From JAVBNU01 sp964617065 (GTDB taxonomy: Bacteria; Cyanobacteriota; Vampirovibrionia; Gastranaerophilales; Gastranaerophilaceae), in the NCBI GenBank assembly GCA_964617065.1, contig CAZTVM010000050.1:1-14112 (forward strand): DNA of 14,112 nt. Reading direction: 5' to 3'. The first letter of the stretch is position 1. The number at the start of each line of letters is the position of its first letter. The notes under the pieces were generated by a model. That model did no database searches. It was not told the DNA's origin and saw nothing but the letters and a program-made list of their open reading frames with translations. Positions 1 to 6,700 of this stretch are shown here, in pieces. The position numbers and the translations under genes were made by a program.

Positions 1-332
1 GTCATGTTTTGGTCTTTAATAAGTGTACCGATTCTTTGTATAGATTCTAAAAAGCCTTCGTCTTCAACGTATCTTATTGCATTTTGAACAGTGCCTACGC
101 TAACTCCTAAATGGTATGCTAAATCTGACTTATTAGGCAGTAATTCGTTAGGTTTTAGTTTATTTGATTTTAAGCCATCAAGTATCCAGGTTTTAATCCA
201 ATCGTATATAGCATTGTCTTTCGACATTGTAGAGCGTTTATAATTAGGTATTTTTTTAGGTAATTCGCTTACTTCTATTTTTCTTAAACCTGATTTTTGT
301 AAACGACTTGTGGCAGTTTCTGTATTTGACAT
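1..332 (-). CDS. GntR-family transcriptional regulator, partial (3' part beyond window)
   Basis: Reading leftward from an ATG at 332, an open frame of 110 codons runs off the window edge, so only the N-terminal part of the protein is visible. Residues about 41-106 read as a GntR-type winged helix: an AIYDWIKTWILDGL first helix, a KLKPNELLPNKSDLAYHLGVS turn and recognition helix, then TVQNAIRYVEDEGFLES and a wing ending RIGTLI. These match the family pattern of a Gxlkpgd-LPsereLA core followed by TV-x-x-A-x-x-L-x-x-eG. The family binds DNA as dimers and usually carries a C-terminal effector domain, which is not visible here, so subfamily and ligand cannot be stated. The start is well supported by an AGGAGG site four bases upstream. 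The 40 basic residues before the winged helix are longer than usual for the family. The gene is divergent from the amidohydrolase at 498, with 165 bp between them. Confidence 0.85.
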   Translation of the reverse strand, partial: MSNTETATSRLQKSGLRKIEVSELPKKIPNYKRSTMSKDNAIYDWIKTWILDGLKSNKLKPNELLPNKSDLAYHLGVSVGTVQNAIRYVEDEGFLESIQRIGTLIKDQNM

Positions 333-336
333 CTAA

Positions 337-342
337 CCTCCT
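337..342 (-). promoter_or_regulatory. Strong ribosome binding site of the GntR-type gene
   Basis: AGGAGG on the minus strand, four bases before the ATG at 332. It fixes the start of the regulator at 332 rather than at the internal Met36, which has no such site. It therefore supports the long N-terminal extension as real. Confidence 0.75.
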
Positions 343-404
343 ACTTTGACACATTAACAATATTATTAATCATTTTATTACAATAAAAAAACACATACTA
401 CTAT

Positions 405-491
405 TTTGTTAGATTTTGGTCGATTAATTAATAATTTGTTACATATCATACCATTATAAAAATAAAAATTAACCAACAGCTTATTTTGTTA
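405..491 (+). repeat. Three direct TTTGTTA repeats in the divergent intergenic region
   Basis: TTTGTTA occurs at 405-411, 435-441 and 485-491 on the plus strand. A related inverted copy (ATTGTTA on the minus strand) lies at 355-361. The start-to-start distances are 50, 30 and 50 bp, close to whole helical turns. This is the only gene-free space between the GntR-type gene and the amidohydrolase, so the sites could be operators for the regulator. That role is inferred. The region is very AT-rich, and the sites are not clear GntR palindromes. Confidence 0.3.
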
Positions 492-497
492 TAGAAT
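469..497 (+). promoter_or_regulatory. Possible sigma70-type promoter of the amidohydrolase gene
   Basis: TTAACC (469-474), a 17-bp spacer, then TAGAAT (492-497). The predicted transcription start, about seven bases downstream, lies near 504. That is past the ATG at 498 and just before the in-frame ATG at 507. If this promoter is the real one, the protein starts at 507 from a nearly leaderless message. Neither ATG has a visible Shine-Dalgarno sequence, which fits but does not prove this. Confidence 0.35.
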
Positions 498-1331
498 ATG
501 AGTATTATGAAAAATAAGATTAAGATATTAGTAGTACAAAATAATGCGGTATTGCAAGATAGGACGGCAAACTTTAAAAAAGTACAAAAATTGCTTGAGC
601 AGTATAAAGGTAAGGAAGTAGACCTTATCGTTTTGCCTGAGGTTTGGGCAGTCGGTTGGTTGTGCTCGACTTTTCCGCAAATGGCTGAGTCGCCTGAAAA
701 TTCTGAAACAATTGATTTTTTGCAAAGAGTAGCTAGACAATTTAATGCAAATGTTGTAGGCGGAAGCTATATTAAAAAGGTATCATGGAATGAGCTCAGA
801 AATTGTTGTCCTGTAATTAATCGAGAAGGTAAACTTATTGCTCAATATGAAAAAATGCACTTATTTTCGCATTGTGGAGCGAATGAAGGTACTTATATTA
901 CAAAAGGTGACATGCCGGTTTTAGCAAATACCGATATTGGGAAACTCGGTGTTACAATTTGCTATGACATTCGTTTCCCTGAGATTTTCAGGGCTTATAC
1001 TTTTGCTGGTGCTAACATTTTGATTAATCTTGCCGCTTGGCCTAAAACCAGAAAAAACCACTGGATCTCTTTGCAAAAAGCAAGAGCTATTGAAAATCAG
1101 TCCTTTATGATTTCAGTTTCGCAAACAGGTAAAATTACAGATGATGAGTACAATTTAGGTAACTCGATGATAATTTCGCCCTATGGAGATGTGATTTCAG
1201 AGTTAGCAGAGGAAGAAGGGACTTTGTATACAGAAATAGATTTGAGTGAAATGTCAAAGTTAAGAAATAATATCAGGACATTGAATGATAGACGCAATTT
1301 AGATGATTACAGAATTTTGGAGATTTTATGA
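498..1331 (+). CDS. Carbon-nitrogen hydrolase (nitrilase superfamily), probable omega-amidase/Nit type
   Basis: A 277-residue cytoplasmic amidohydrolase, normal in length for a single-domain nitrilase-superfamily enzyme. The Glu-Lys-Cys catalytic triad is visible: Glu48 in LPEVW, Lys119 in YEKMHLF and Cys155 in GVTICYDIRFPE. These enzymes hydrolyse non-peptide C-N bonds of small amides. The KxHLF and CYDIRFPE context resembles the Nit2/YafV omega-amidase branch, which removes ammonia from alpha-ketoglutaramate-like compounds. Substrate cannot be settled from the sequence. No signal peptide or membrane segment is evident. The gene ends in an ATGA overlap with the PBP4-type gene, implying translational coupling. 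The start is uncertain: ATG at 498 gives the full length, while ATG at 507 (MKNKIKI) would suit the promoter candidate just upstream. The enzyme class is very likely; the exact substrate is a guess. Confidence 0.9.
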   Translation: MSIMKNKIKILVVQNNAVLQDRTANFKKVQKLLEQYKGKEVDLIVLPEVWAVGWLCSTFPQMAESPENSETIDFLQRVARQFNANVVGGSYIKKVSWNELRNCCPVINREGKLIAQYEKMHLFSHCGANEGTYITKGDMPVLANTDIGKLGVTICYDIRFPEIFRAYTFAGANILINLAAWPKTRKNHWISLQKARAIENQSFMISVSQTGKITDDEYNLGNSMIISPYGDVISELAEEEGTLYTEIDLSEMSKLRNNIRTLNDRRNLDDYRILEIL

Positions 1332-2713
1332 TAAAAATGAATTATTACTCTGGAAAATTTTTTAGATTATTTATAGCAATGTTTTTCGTAACCATTTCTA
1401 TGTTAGCTTTTTCTGAACAAACATTCGCCAATATAAAAAGTGTGGTTGATAAAAATAATTTAACTGAGTCTGCTACTGTTGCTATATCAGTTAAAGATGT
1501 AAAATCAGGTAAAATTTTGTATCAAATAAATGAAAAAAAGCTCTTACATCCTGCTTCTACATTGAAAATATTTACGACGAAAGCTGCTGTCGACGCACTA
1601 GGATATGATTACAATTTTGTAACTGCTGTATACAAAGATAATAGTAACAATTTATATATAAAATTAAGCGGCAATCCCCTGTTTACTACTAATGACTTGA
1701 AAATTTTGTTAGCAGACGCAAAAACTAAATTGAAAAAAAATAATGTAAAAACCATTTACGTTGACGACAGCGCTTTAGATCGCTATAACTGGGGTATCGG
1801 CTGGATGTGGGACGACAATGTTAATTCGCTAATGCCTAAGTTTAGTGCTTATAATATTAATGGTAATATCCAGAAACTCAATGTTGCCTTTGACAAAAAC
1901 GGTAACATTACAGTCGCTACTATTGGTGAATATAAATTGCCTATCATTTCTTTATTAAAAAAGGGCAGTGCAAATAAAATTGTTCCTGTTCGAGAAAATG
2001 GTTATGACTACGGCATAACTTATTTAAACGGTACGATTGCTACGCCTACGACGTTAACATTACCTGTTATAAATCCACAAAATTATTTTTTGTATGAATT
2101 AAGAAAAACATTAAAATCGGTCGGTATTTCTGCTAATAGTGGAATTATTATAAAAAATGTACCTGCTCAAGCTACTCTCATATCTAAAAGTGAGCAGTGT
2201 ATTACTCCAATCCTTAAAGGAATTTTAACAAATAGTAATAATTTCTATGCAGAAACATTGTTTAAATCAGCAGGTGGCAAATATGCAAATACAGCTGGTT
2301 CTGTAAATAATGCAATTGATATGTTCAAAAATTACTATAATAAAAACGGATTAAATGTTGATAGCATCAGTGTTGTCGACGGTAGCGGTGTTTCTCGTAA
2401 CAATCTGATTACTGCGGATTGGATGTCTTCATCATTAGTCAAAATAGCAAATGACGCAGACTTCGCAAAATTTAAGGATTTTTTGGCTACACCTGAGTCA
2501 GGTACTTTGAAAAACAGATTTCTGGATTTTGAGGGTACTTTGAATTGTAAAACCGGTTCACTCTCAGGAGTTAGCGCTATAAGTGGTTACGTAACAACTA
2601 AAAAAAATAATGATGTCGCTTTTAGTGTACTTGTCCAAAACTTTAATATTCCTACGGCAGAAGTTAAAAAATTTGAAGACGAGTTAATTTATGAAATTTA
2701 TCAAAATTATTAA
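1328..2713 (+). CDS. dacB: D-alanyl-D-alanine carboxypeptidase/endopeptidase, PBP4 (DacB) family, peptidase S13
   Basis: A 461-residue penicillin-binding protein of the low-molecular-weight class C type, which trims the terminal D-Ala of peptidoglycan stem peptides and may cut cross-links in the periplasm. All three active-site motifs are present: SxxK at Ser77-Lys80 (STLK), SxN at 303-305 (SNN) and KTG at 408-410. About 220 residues separate the first two motifs, which is typical of PBP4 with its inserted domains. A DGSGVSRNN block at 351-359 is also characteristic. Residues about 11-34 form a hydrophobic signal peptide with a likely cut after TFA (34). The start at 1328 overlaps the stop of the upstream gene (ATGA) and has GGAG five bases before it; Met4 (1337) is an alternative. 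Why a cell-wall hydrolase is coupled to an amidohydrolase is not explained by the sequence. Confidence 0.93.
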   Translation: MIKMNYYSGKFFRLFIAMFFVTISMLAFSEQTFANIKSVVDKNNLTESATVAISVKDVKSGKILYQINEKKLLHPASTLKIFTTKAAVDALGYDYNFVTAVYKDNSNNLYIKLSGNPLFTTNDLKILLADAKTKLKKNNVKTIYVDDSALDRYNWGIGWMWDDNVNSLMPKFSAYNINGNIQKLNVAFDKNGNITVATIGEYKLPIISLLKKGSANKIVPVRENGYDYGITYLNGTIATPTTLTLPVINPQNYFLYELRKTLKSVGISANSGIIIKNVPAQATLISKSEQCITPILKGILTNSNNFYAETLFKSAGGKYANTAGSVNNAIDMFKNYYNKNGLNVDSISVVDGSGVSRNNLITADWMSSSLVKIANDADFAKFKDFLATPESGTLKNRFLDFEGTLNCKTGSLSGVSAISGYVTTKKNNDVAFSVLVQNFNIPTAEVKKFEDELIYEIYQNY

Positions 2714-2716
2714 ATT

Positions 2717-2745
2717 TGCTATAATAGGTAAAAATATGCTAGAAT
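2717..2745 (+). promoter_or_regulatory. Two stacked extended -10 promoters before the diguanylate cyclase gene
   Basis: TGCTATAAT (2717-2725) is a perfect extended -10 element. A second, TGCTAGAAT (2737-2745), lies exactly 20 bp downstream. The second also has TTGCTA (2716-2721) as a possible -35 box at 18 bp. The predicted transcription starts are near 2732 and 2752, giving leaders of roughly 37 and 17 nucleotides to the ATG at 2769. The first element has only a weak -35 match (TTTATC at 2697-2702), which extended -10 promoters tolerate. The position between dacB and the cyclase supports independent transcription of the cyclase. Confidence 0.55.
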
Positions 2746-2768
2746 ACGAGTGTAATTATTAGAAATTA

Positions 2769-4382
2769 ATGAGTGCAATGACGAACAATCCAAACAAATT
2801 TACAGAATTAGAAAATGATATTAAAGAGCTTAATAGTTTGATGGAGCTGTCTTTTATTTCTCATCAGTACAATGACGTCGATGAGCTTCTTTCTGCTGTA
2901 AAAGTTTTTATTTCAAAAAACACGAGTGTTCATGATGTTTCATTTTTTTATTGCGACTTAGTTAATAATTCTTTGCATGGTCTTTCTGCTAATGACGCAG
3001 AAGTAGATATCACAGAAGTGCAAGATTGTTTAGCCGCAATATTGGACGAAAATCAGTTTTACTCATCTTCTGATACTGGAAAAACTGTTTTACTGGAGCA
3101 TTTTATTTCTTCGTTTAATCTTACTCAAAAATTACCAACGATGATGAAAGGTTTTTATAAGGATAATTTTTTCTATGCGCTTGCTATAATTCAGCCTAGT
3201 ACGACAGGTGTTGAATATTCTAGTGAGGAACTCGATTTTATCAGTAGAATTTTTAATTTTATTGAGCCAATTTTGTTGAAGTACATAAAAAAGAAAAAAG
3301 AAGACAAAGAAATAAAAAATTTGCATACTACTTTACACAAAATTTCTGTTTTGTATAATATTGCTCAAACCGTTAACTTTATAGATGATTTGACTAGATT
3401 ATTGAAAGTAGTTTTAAATAAGGCTTTAGAAACTGTTGAGGCGCAAAAAGCTTCTTTGATGTTTTATAATTATGCTGAAAATACGTTGCAAGTAAAATTT
3501 GTGTTTGGGCTAGAAGATAAAAACACTGAAATGGATATTAACAACGGTTTAATAGAAACAACAAAAATTCGTGTTGGTGAAGGCATTGCTGGTACAGTAT
3601 TTATAAACAAAAAATCTTTGATTTGCAATTTAGGTCAAAACGATCCTCGATTTTTTCATTCACATGGTCAGTCTCATACGAATTCTCTTTTGTGCGTACC
3701 TCTGATAGCGAAAGGTGAAGCTATCGGTGTAATAAATATTTCTAACAAAAAAGATGGTAAACTTTTTACGAGAGAAGACTTAGAGTTTATGGAAGCCCTC
3801 GCAAATCAGGCGGCTATTGCTATTGATAACGCAAAATTATATGAATTAGCTACGAGAGATGGTTTGACGAAACTTTATATTTATCGCCATTTTTATACAC
3901 TGCTTGAAAATGAAATCAGACGTGCGGCACGATATGAACATCCTCTTTCCTTGTTAATGATGGATATTGACGATTTCAAAAAAGTTAATGACACCTATGG
4001 GCATTTAGCTGGTGACCAAGTTTTGAAGGACATTGCAAATACTATTGCTCAGACTGTCAGAAAAATTGATATTCCTGCTCGTTATGGCGGAGAAGAATTT
4101 GTCGTTATTCTTCCGGAAACATCTTGCAGTGATGCACATGTGATAGCAAACAGAATTAAAAATAATATTGAAAATTTGTGCATTCCACTTCACAATGGGA
4201 CTAATATTTCGCCAACTATCAGTATTGGTATTTCAGAATTTCCTTCAACTACAGACAATGAGGTTACATTGATAGAGCTGGCAGACATTGCTTTATATCA
4301 AGCTAAAGCAGCAGGTAAAAATACGATTTTTGAATATACACCGCTAGGTTGCCGACAAGTTATGCCCCTCGTCGAGGTTTAA
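2769..4382 (+). CDS. GAF-GGDEF diguanylate cyclase
   Basis: A 537-residue soluble protein predicted to make cyclic di-GMP from two GTP. Residues about 20-175 look like a weak GAF-type sensor domain, ending in an SSEELDFISRIFNFIEPIL helix. A short linker follows. Residues about 190-356 form a clear GAF domain with VGEGIAGTVF, LCVPLIAKGEAIGVINI and an EDLEFMEALANQAAIAIDNA helix. The GGDEF domain spans about 360-525: DGLTKLYIYRHF, MDIDDFKKVNDTYGH with metal-binding Asp399, and the signature GGEEF at 440-444. RKID at 431-434 sits five residues before the signature, the classical allosteric inhibitory site, so product feedback is expected. No membrane segment is seen, so the signal is probably cytoplasmic; its identity is unknown. 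The gene has its own promoter candidates and converges on the HD-GYP gene, a plausible synthesis/degradation pair. ATG at 2778 is an alternative start; neither start has a strong ribosome site. Confidence 0.93.
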   Translation: MSAMTNNPNKFTELENDIKELNSLMELSFISHQYNDVDELLSAVKVFISKNTSVHDVSFFYCDLVNNSLHGLSANDAEVDITEVQDCLAAILDENQFYSSSDTGKTVLLEHFISSFNLTQKLPTMMKGFYKDNFFYALAIIQPSTTGVEYSSEELDFISRIFNFIEPILLKYIKKKKEDKEIKNLHTTLHKISVLYNIAQTVNFIDDLTRLLKVVLNKALETVEAQKASLMFYNYAENTLQVKFVFGLEDKNTEMDINNGLIETTKIRVGEGIAGTVFINKKSLICNLGQNDPRFFHSHGQSHTNSLLCVPLIAKGEAIGVINISNKKDGKLFTREDLEFMEALANQAAIAIDNAKLYELATRDGLTKLYIYRHFYTLLENEIRRAARYEHPLSLLMMDIDDFKKVNDTYGHLAGDQVLKDIANTIAQTVRKIDIPARYGGEEFVVILPETSCSDAHVIANRIKNNIENLCIPLHNGTNISPTISIGISEFPSTTDNEVTLIELADIALYQAKAAGKNTIFEYTPLGCRQVMPLVEV

Positions 4383-4411
4383 GCTCTATTTTATGTCCTG
4401 AGCGGATAAAA

Positions 4412-5482
4412 CTAATTTGAAAATTCCTGTCTGATTTTATCAAATTCAGCAGATAATTCTAAAAATTTGTCAACAATAACAGCGTCAAACTGTGTTCCAG
4501 AGCCTTCTTTGATAGTCCGCACACATTGTTCATAAGGGTAAGCTAATTTGTAGGTACGTTTAGAACTCAGAGCATCATAGACATCAGCAATCGCCATTAT
4601 TCGTGCAGCTAAAGGTATATCTTGTCCTACAAGACCATCAGGATAGCCTTTCCCATCAAAACGCTCATGATGATATCTGATTATAACCATACTCATAGCT
4701 ATAAATTCATCATCACCAAACTTATTGTACACCTCAGACAACGAATCGAATCCAATAGAAACATGTCGTTTCATAATGGAAAATTCTTCTTCGAGTAGCT
4801 TCGCAGGTTTTAGTAAAATAACATCAGATATTCCGACCTTGCCTATGTCATGCAACGGACTCGCCGCTTGTATATTTTTTATAAATTTTTTGTTTATTTG
4901 CGCAGAATAGGGTGAATTTTCATACAAACCTTTAGCTAACAAACTGCAGTAACTACTAATTCGCTCTAAATGTTTGCCAGTATCATCATCACGTGATTGT
5001 GCAAGTTTCGCAATAGAAAATATCGTTTCCATTAAAACATCGCAATTTTTTTTGTTAATTTCCTTAAGCTTTTTTTCAGCAACCGTCATTTGTTCACTTT
5101 TTAGTGATTGTATTTCTACCTGCTTTATGGTTTTAGAAATGCGAATTTTTAAATCTTCAGTATTACATGGTGAAATAATATAATCACTAACGCTGTATTC
5201 AAAGTATGAATCAAGCATGTCAAAATTTGATGAACCAGCCAAAATAATGACGGGTGCCATTTTGGGATTTATTTCTTTTTTTAATAATTTACAACTTTTT
5301 AAAATATCAGTAGCGAAATCGCTTGCATTTAACATAATTAAATCAGGGGATAAGTTTTTTATATTGTCCAGTAAATCATCTGACTCTTTTTGAGTAGTAA
5401 TGCTGTACCCTTCTTTTGTCAAAATTATGTTTAATATTTCTAAATCTGTTTCGTTATTGCTAACTATTAAAATCTTCTTCAT
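4412..5482 (-). CDS. Pseudo-receiver/HD-GYP cyclic di-GMP phosphodiesterase
   Basis: A 356-residue cytoplasmic protein. Residues 1-120 have the fold pattern of a response-regulator receiver (ILIVSNNETD, PDLIMLN, PVIILAG, DYIISPC). The phosphorylation residues are lost, however: Asn9-Asn10 replace the acidic pair, Asn52 replaces the acceptor Asp, and Ser104 replaces the conserved Lys. Phosphorylation control is therefore unlikely. A helical linker (about 120-150) leads into an HD-GYP domain (about 150-350) with every key motif: TGKH (168-171), HDIGK (211-215), His240, HHERFDGKGYPDGL (271-284) and AIADVYDAL with Asp300. The domain is predicted to hydrolyse cyclic di-GMP to pGpG or GMP. The gene is divergent from fliP and convergent with the GGDEF gene, which suggests a local role in motility signalling. 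It has no Shine-Dalgarno sequence and appears leaderless. Confidence 0.92.
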   Translation of the reverse strand: MKKILIVSNNETDLEILNIILTKEGYSITTQKESDDLLDNIKNLSPDLIMLNASDFATDILKSCKLLKKEINPKMAPVIILAGSSNFDMLDSYFEYSVSDYIISPCNTEDLKIRISKTIKQVEIQSLKSEQMTVAEKKLKEINKKNCDVLMETIFSIAKLAQSRDDDTGKHLERISSYCSLLAKGLYENSPYSAQINKKFIKNIQAASPLHDIGKVGISDVILLKPAKLLEEEFSIMKRHVSIGFDSLSEVYNKFGDDEFIAMSMVIIRYHHERFDGKGYPDGLVGQDIPLAARIMAIADVYDALSSKRTYKLAYPYEQCVRTIKEGSGTQFDAVIVDKFLELSAEFDKIRQEFSN

Positions 5483-5488
5483 TTTTTA

Positions 5489-5517
5489 ATTATAGTATTT
5501 TATTTCGTTTTTGTAAA
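5489..5517 (-). promoter_or_regulatory. Strong sigma70-type promoter giving a leaderless HD-GYP mRNA
   Basis: Read on the minus strand, TTTACA (5517-5512), a 17-bp spacer and a perfect TATAAT (5494-5489). Transcription would begin about seven bases after the -10, at or within a base or so of the ATG at 5482. With no ribosome site between TATAAT and the ATG, the transcript should be leaderless. This is the best promoter match in the window. Confidence 0.65.
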
Positions 5518-5602
5518 ATAATTGTTCAAGCTCTCAGATTTTATTTGAAATTGTTAAACAACTATAAAGTTTAGTTAAGAATTAGTAAAAAATTAAAAGT
5601 CA

Positions 5603-5611
5603 TATTATGAT
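5603..5611 (+). promoter_or_regulatory. Possible -10 region of the flagellar operon promoter
   Basis: Overlapping TATTAT (5603-5608) and TATGAT (5606-5611) elements, with only a poor -35 (TAGTAA, 5583-5588, 17 bp from the second). Transcription starting near 5618 would give a leader of about 25 bases carrying the GGAGAGG ribosome site and translation from 5643. No sigma54 (GG-N10-GC) or sigma28 promoter was recognised between 5483 and 5642. The assignment is weak. Confidence 0.2.
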
Positions 5612-5633
5612 ATTGGAAGAAATTAGTACGTAT

Positions 5634-5640
5634 GGAGAGG
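5634..5640 (+). promoter_or_regulatory. Ribosome binding site that places the fliP start at 5643
   Basis: GGAGAGG ends two bases before the ATG at 5643, with its GGAG part five bases away. The longer in-frame ATG at 5607 has no comparable site. The site therefore favours the 254-residue FliP, which begins MSFRFTGISKF and runs directly into a signal peptide. Confidence 0.65.
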
Positions 5641-5642
5641 TA

Positions 5643-6407
5643 ATGAGTTTCAGATTTACAGGAATAAGTAAATTCTTATGTTTAATAGCCTTTATTATTG
5701 CAACAATGTCTGCAGCGAATGCAGCGATTGCGTTTCCTCAAATTACAGTGGGAATGAATAATGCAAATACTCCGCAGGAATTCACGAACGGCATTCAAAT
5801 AATGATCATGCTGACGATACTGACGTTAGCGCCGAGTATTTTTATATTGACGACAGCTTTCACTCGAATAATAATCGTCTTAGCTTTGACAAGACAAGCG
5901 TTGGGCACACCGACATTACCGCCTAATCAAGTTCTTGCAGGTTTAGCTTTGATTTTAACTTTTTTTGTGATGGCGCCTACAATCAATAAAATAAATGAGA
6001 CAGCATGGCAACCTTATGTTAATAATCAAATATCTCAGCAAGTTGCACTTGACAGGGCTATAAAACCGATTAGAGCTTTTATGATTAAATACTCAAGCGA
6101 ACATGAAATTGGGCTATTTGTTAAGCTCTCAGGGCTGCCTCGGCCGAAAAATATTGATGAAGTACCGACTTATGTCTTGTTACCGTCGTTTATTTTGAGT
6201 GAGCTAAAAACTGCTTTCAAAATAGGTTTTATTGTATTTTTACCTTTTCTTGTCATCGACATAGTTGTTGCAAGTATTTTGGTTTCTATGGGCATGATGT
6301 TTTTGCCGCCATCGATTGTAGCTACACCTTTCAAAATAATATTGTTTGTAATGGTAGATGGTTGGTATCTCGTAACAAAATCTTTGATGGAAGGGTTTAT
6401 ACTGTAA
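5643..6407 (+). CDS. fliP: Flagellar type III export gate protein FliP
   Basis: FliP builds, with FliQ and FliR, the inner-membrane export gate of the flagellar secretion machine, through which rod, hook and filament subunits leave the cell. The 254-residue product has a signal peptide (about 10-30), as is usual for FliP, followed by transmembrane segments near 50-82, 97-116, 187-221 (two) and 226-247. Family signatures are clear: TAFTRIIIVLALTRQALGT (71-89) with PPNQVLAGLAL, and PSFILSELKTAFKIGF (181-196) running into LPFLVIDIVVASILVSMGMM. The start at 5643 is preferred over 5607 because of its ribosome site and the signal peptide position. It is the first gene of the export block, 10 bp before fliQ. 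No fliO is found upstream, since the neighbour is a divergent HD-GYP gene. Confidence 0.97.
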   Translation: MSFRFTGISKFLCLIAFIIATMSAANAAIAFPQITVGMNNANTPQEFTNGIQIMIMLTILTLAPSIFILTTAFTRIIIVLALTRQALGTPTLPPNQVLAGLALILTFFVMAPTINKINETAWQPYVNNQISQQVALDRAIKPIRAFMIKYSSEHEIGLFVKLSGLPRPKNIDEVPTYVLLPSFILSELKTAFKIGFIVFLPFLVIDIVVASILVSMGMMFLPPSIVATPFKIILFVMVDGWYLVTKSLMEGFIL

Positions 6408-6417
6408 GGATTAATAA

Positions 6418-6690
6418 ATGGAAGATATAGCAATATTGACAATTATGCAAAAAGTTTTATTAATGATTTTGGAAATTTCTGCGCCAATACTCATTGTGAG
6501 TATTGTTGTAGGTTTGGTTATCAGTGTATTTCAATCGATAACACAAATTCAAGAGGCTACTTTGACTTTTGTGCCTAAGATGATTGCGGCGCTTGTAACT
6601 ATTATTGTACTTATGCCTTGGATTATGAATATTTTTATCACTCGTACAAATGAATTGTTTAATTACATGCAAATATTAATAAAGTCTTAG
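6418..6690 (+). CDS. fliQ: Flagellar type III export gate protein FliQ
   Basis: A 90-residue membrane protein with the length and two-helix layout of FliQ, which packs around the FliP-FliR gate in several copies. Helix one is about 14-36 (LLMILEISAPILIVSIVVGLV) and helix two about 51-72. Between them lies the family-conserved SVFQSITQIQEATLTFVPK (36-54), the most diagnostic part. AAGGA seven bases before the ATG supports the start. It lies 10 bp after fliP and 10 bp before fliR, in the canonical order. Confidence 0.96.
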   Translation: MEDIAILTIMQKVLLMILEISAPILIVSIVVGLVISVFQSITQIQEATLTFVPKMIAALVTIIVLMPWIMNIFITRTNELFNYMQILIKS

Positions 6691-6700
6691 TGAGGTAAAA

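Noticed and set aside
4367..4377. CCTC-GTC-GAGG hairpin at the end of the GGDEF gene as a terminator
   Set aside because: The stem is only four base pairs, lies inside the coding region, and is followed by just three T residues before mixed sequence.
5551..5561. TTGTTAAACAA palindrome in the divergent HD-GYP/fliP region
   Set aside because: It is short and AT-rich, has a single copy and no recognised binding protein, and chance occurrence is likely. It is worth revisiting only if conserved in relatives.
5565..5572. TAAAGTTT, an exact match to the enterobacterial sigma28 -35 box, before fliP
   Set aside because: The sequence 11 bases downstream (AGTAAAAA) does not resemble the GCCGATAA -10 element, so a sigma28 promoter is not supported.
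5607..5642. Upstream ATG of fliP giving 12 extra residues
   Set aside because: No ribosome site precedes it, whereas ATG 5643 has GGAGAGG and places the signal peptide normally. The extra stretch also overlaps the possible -10 region.
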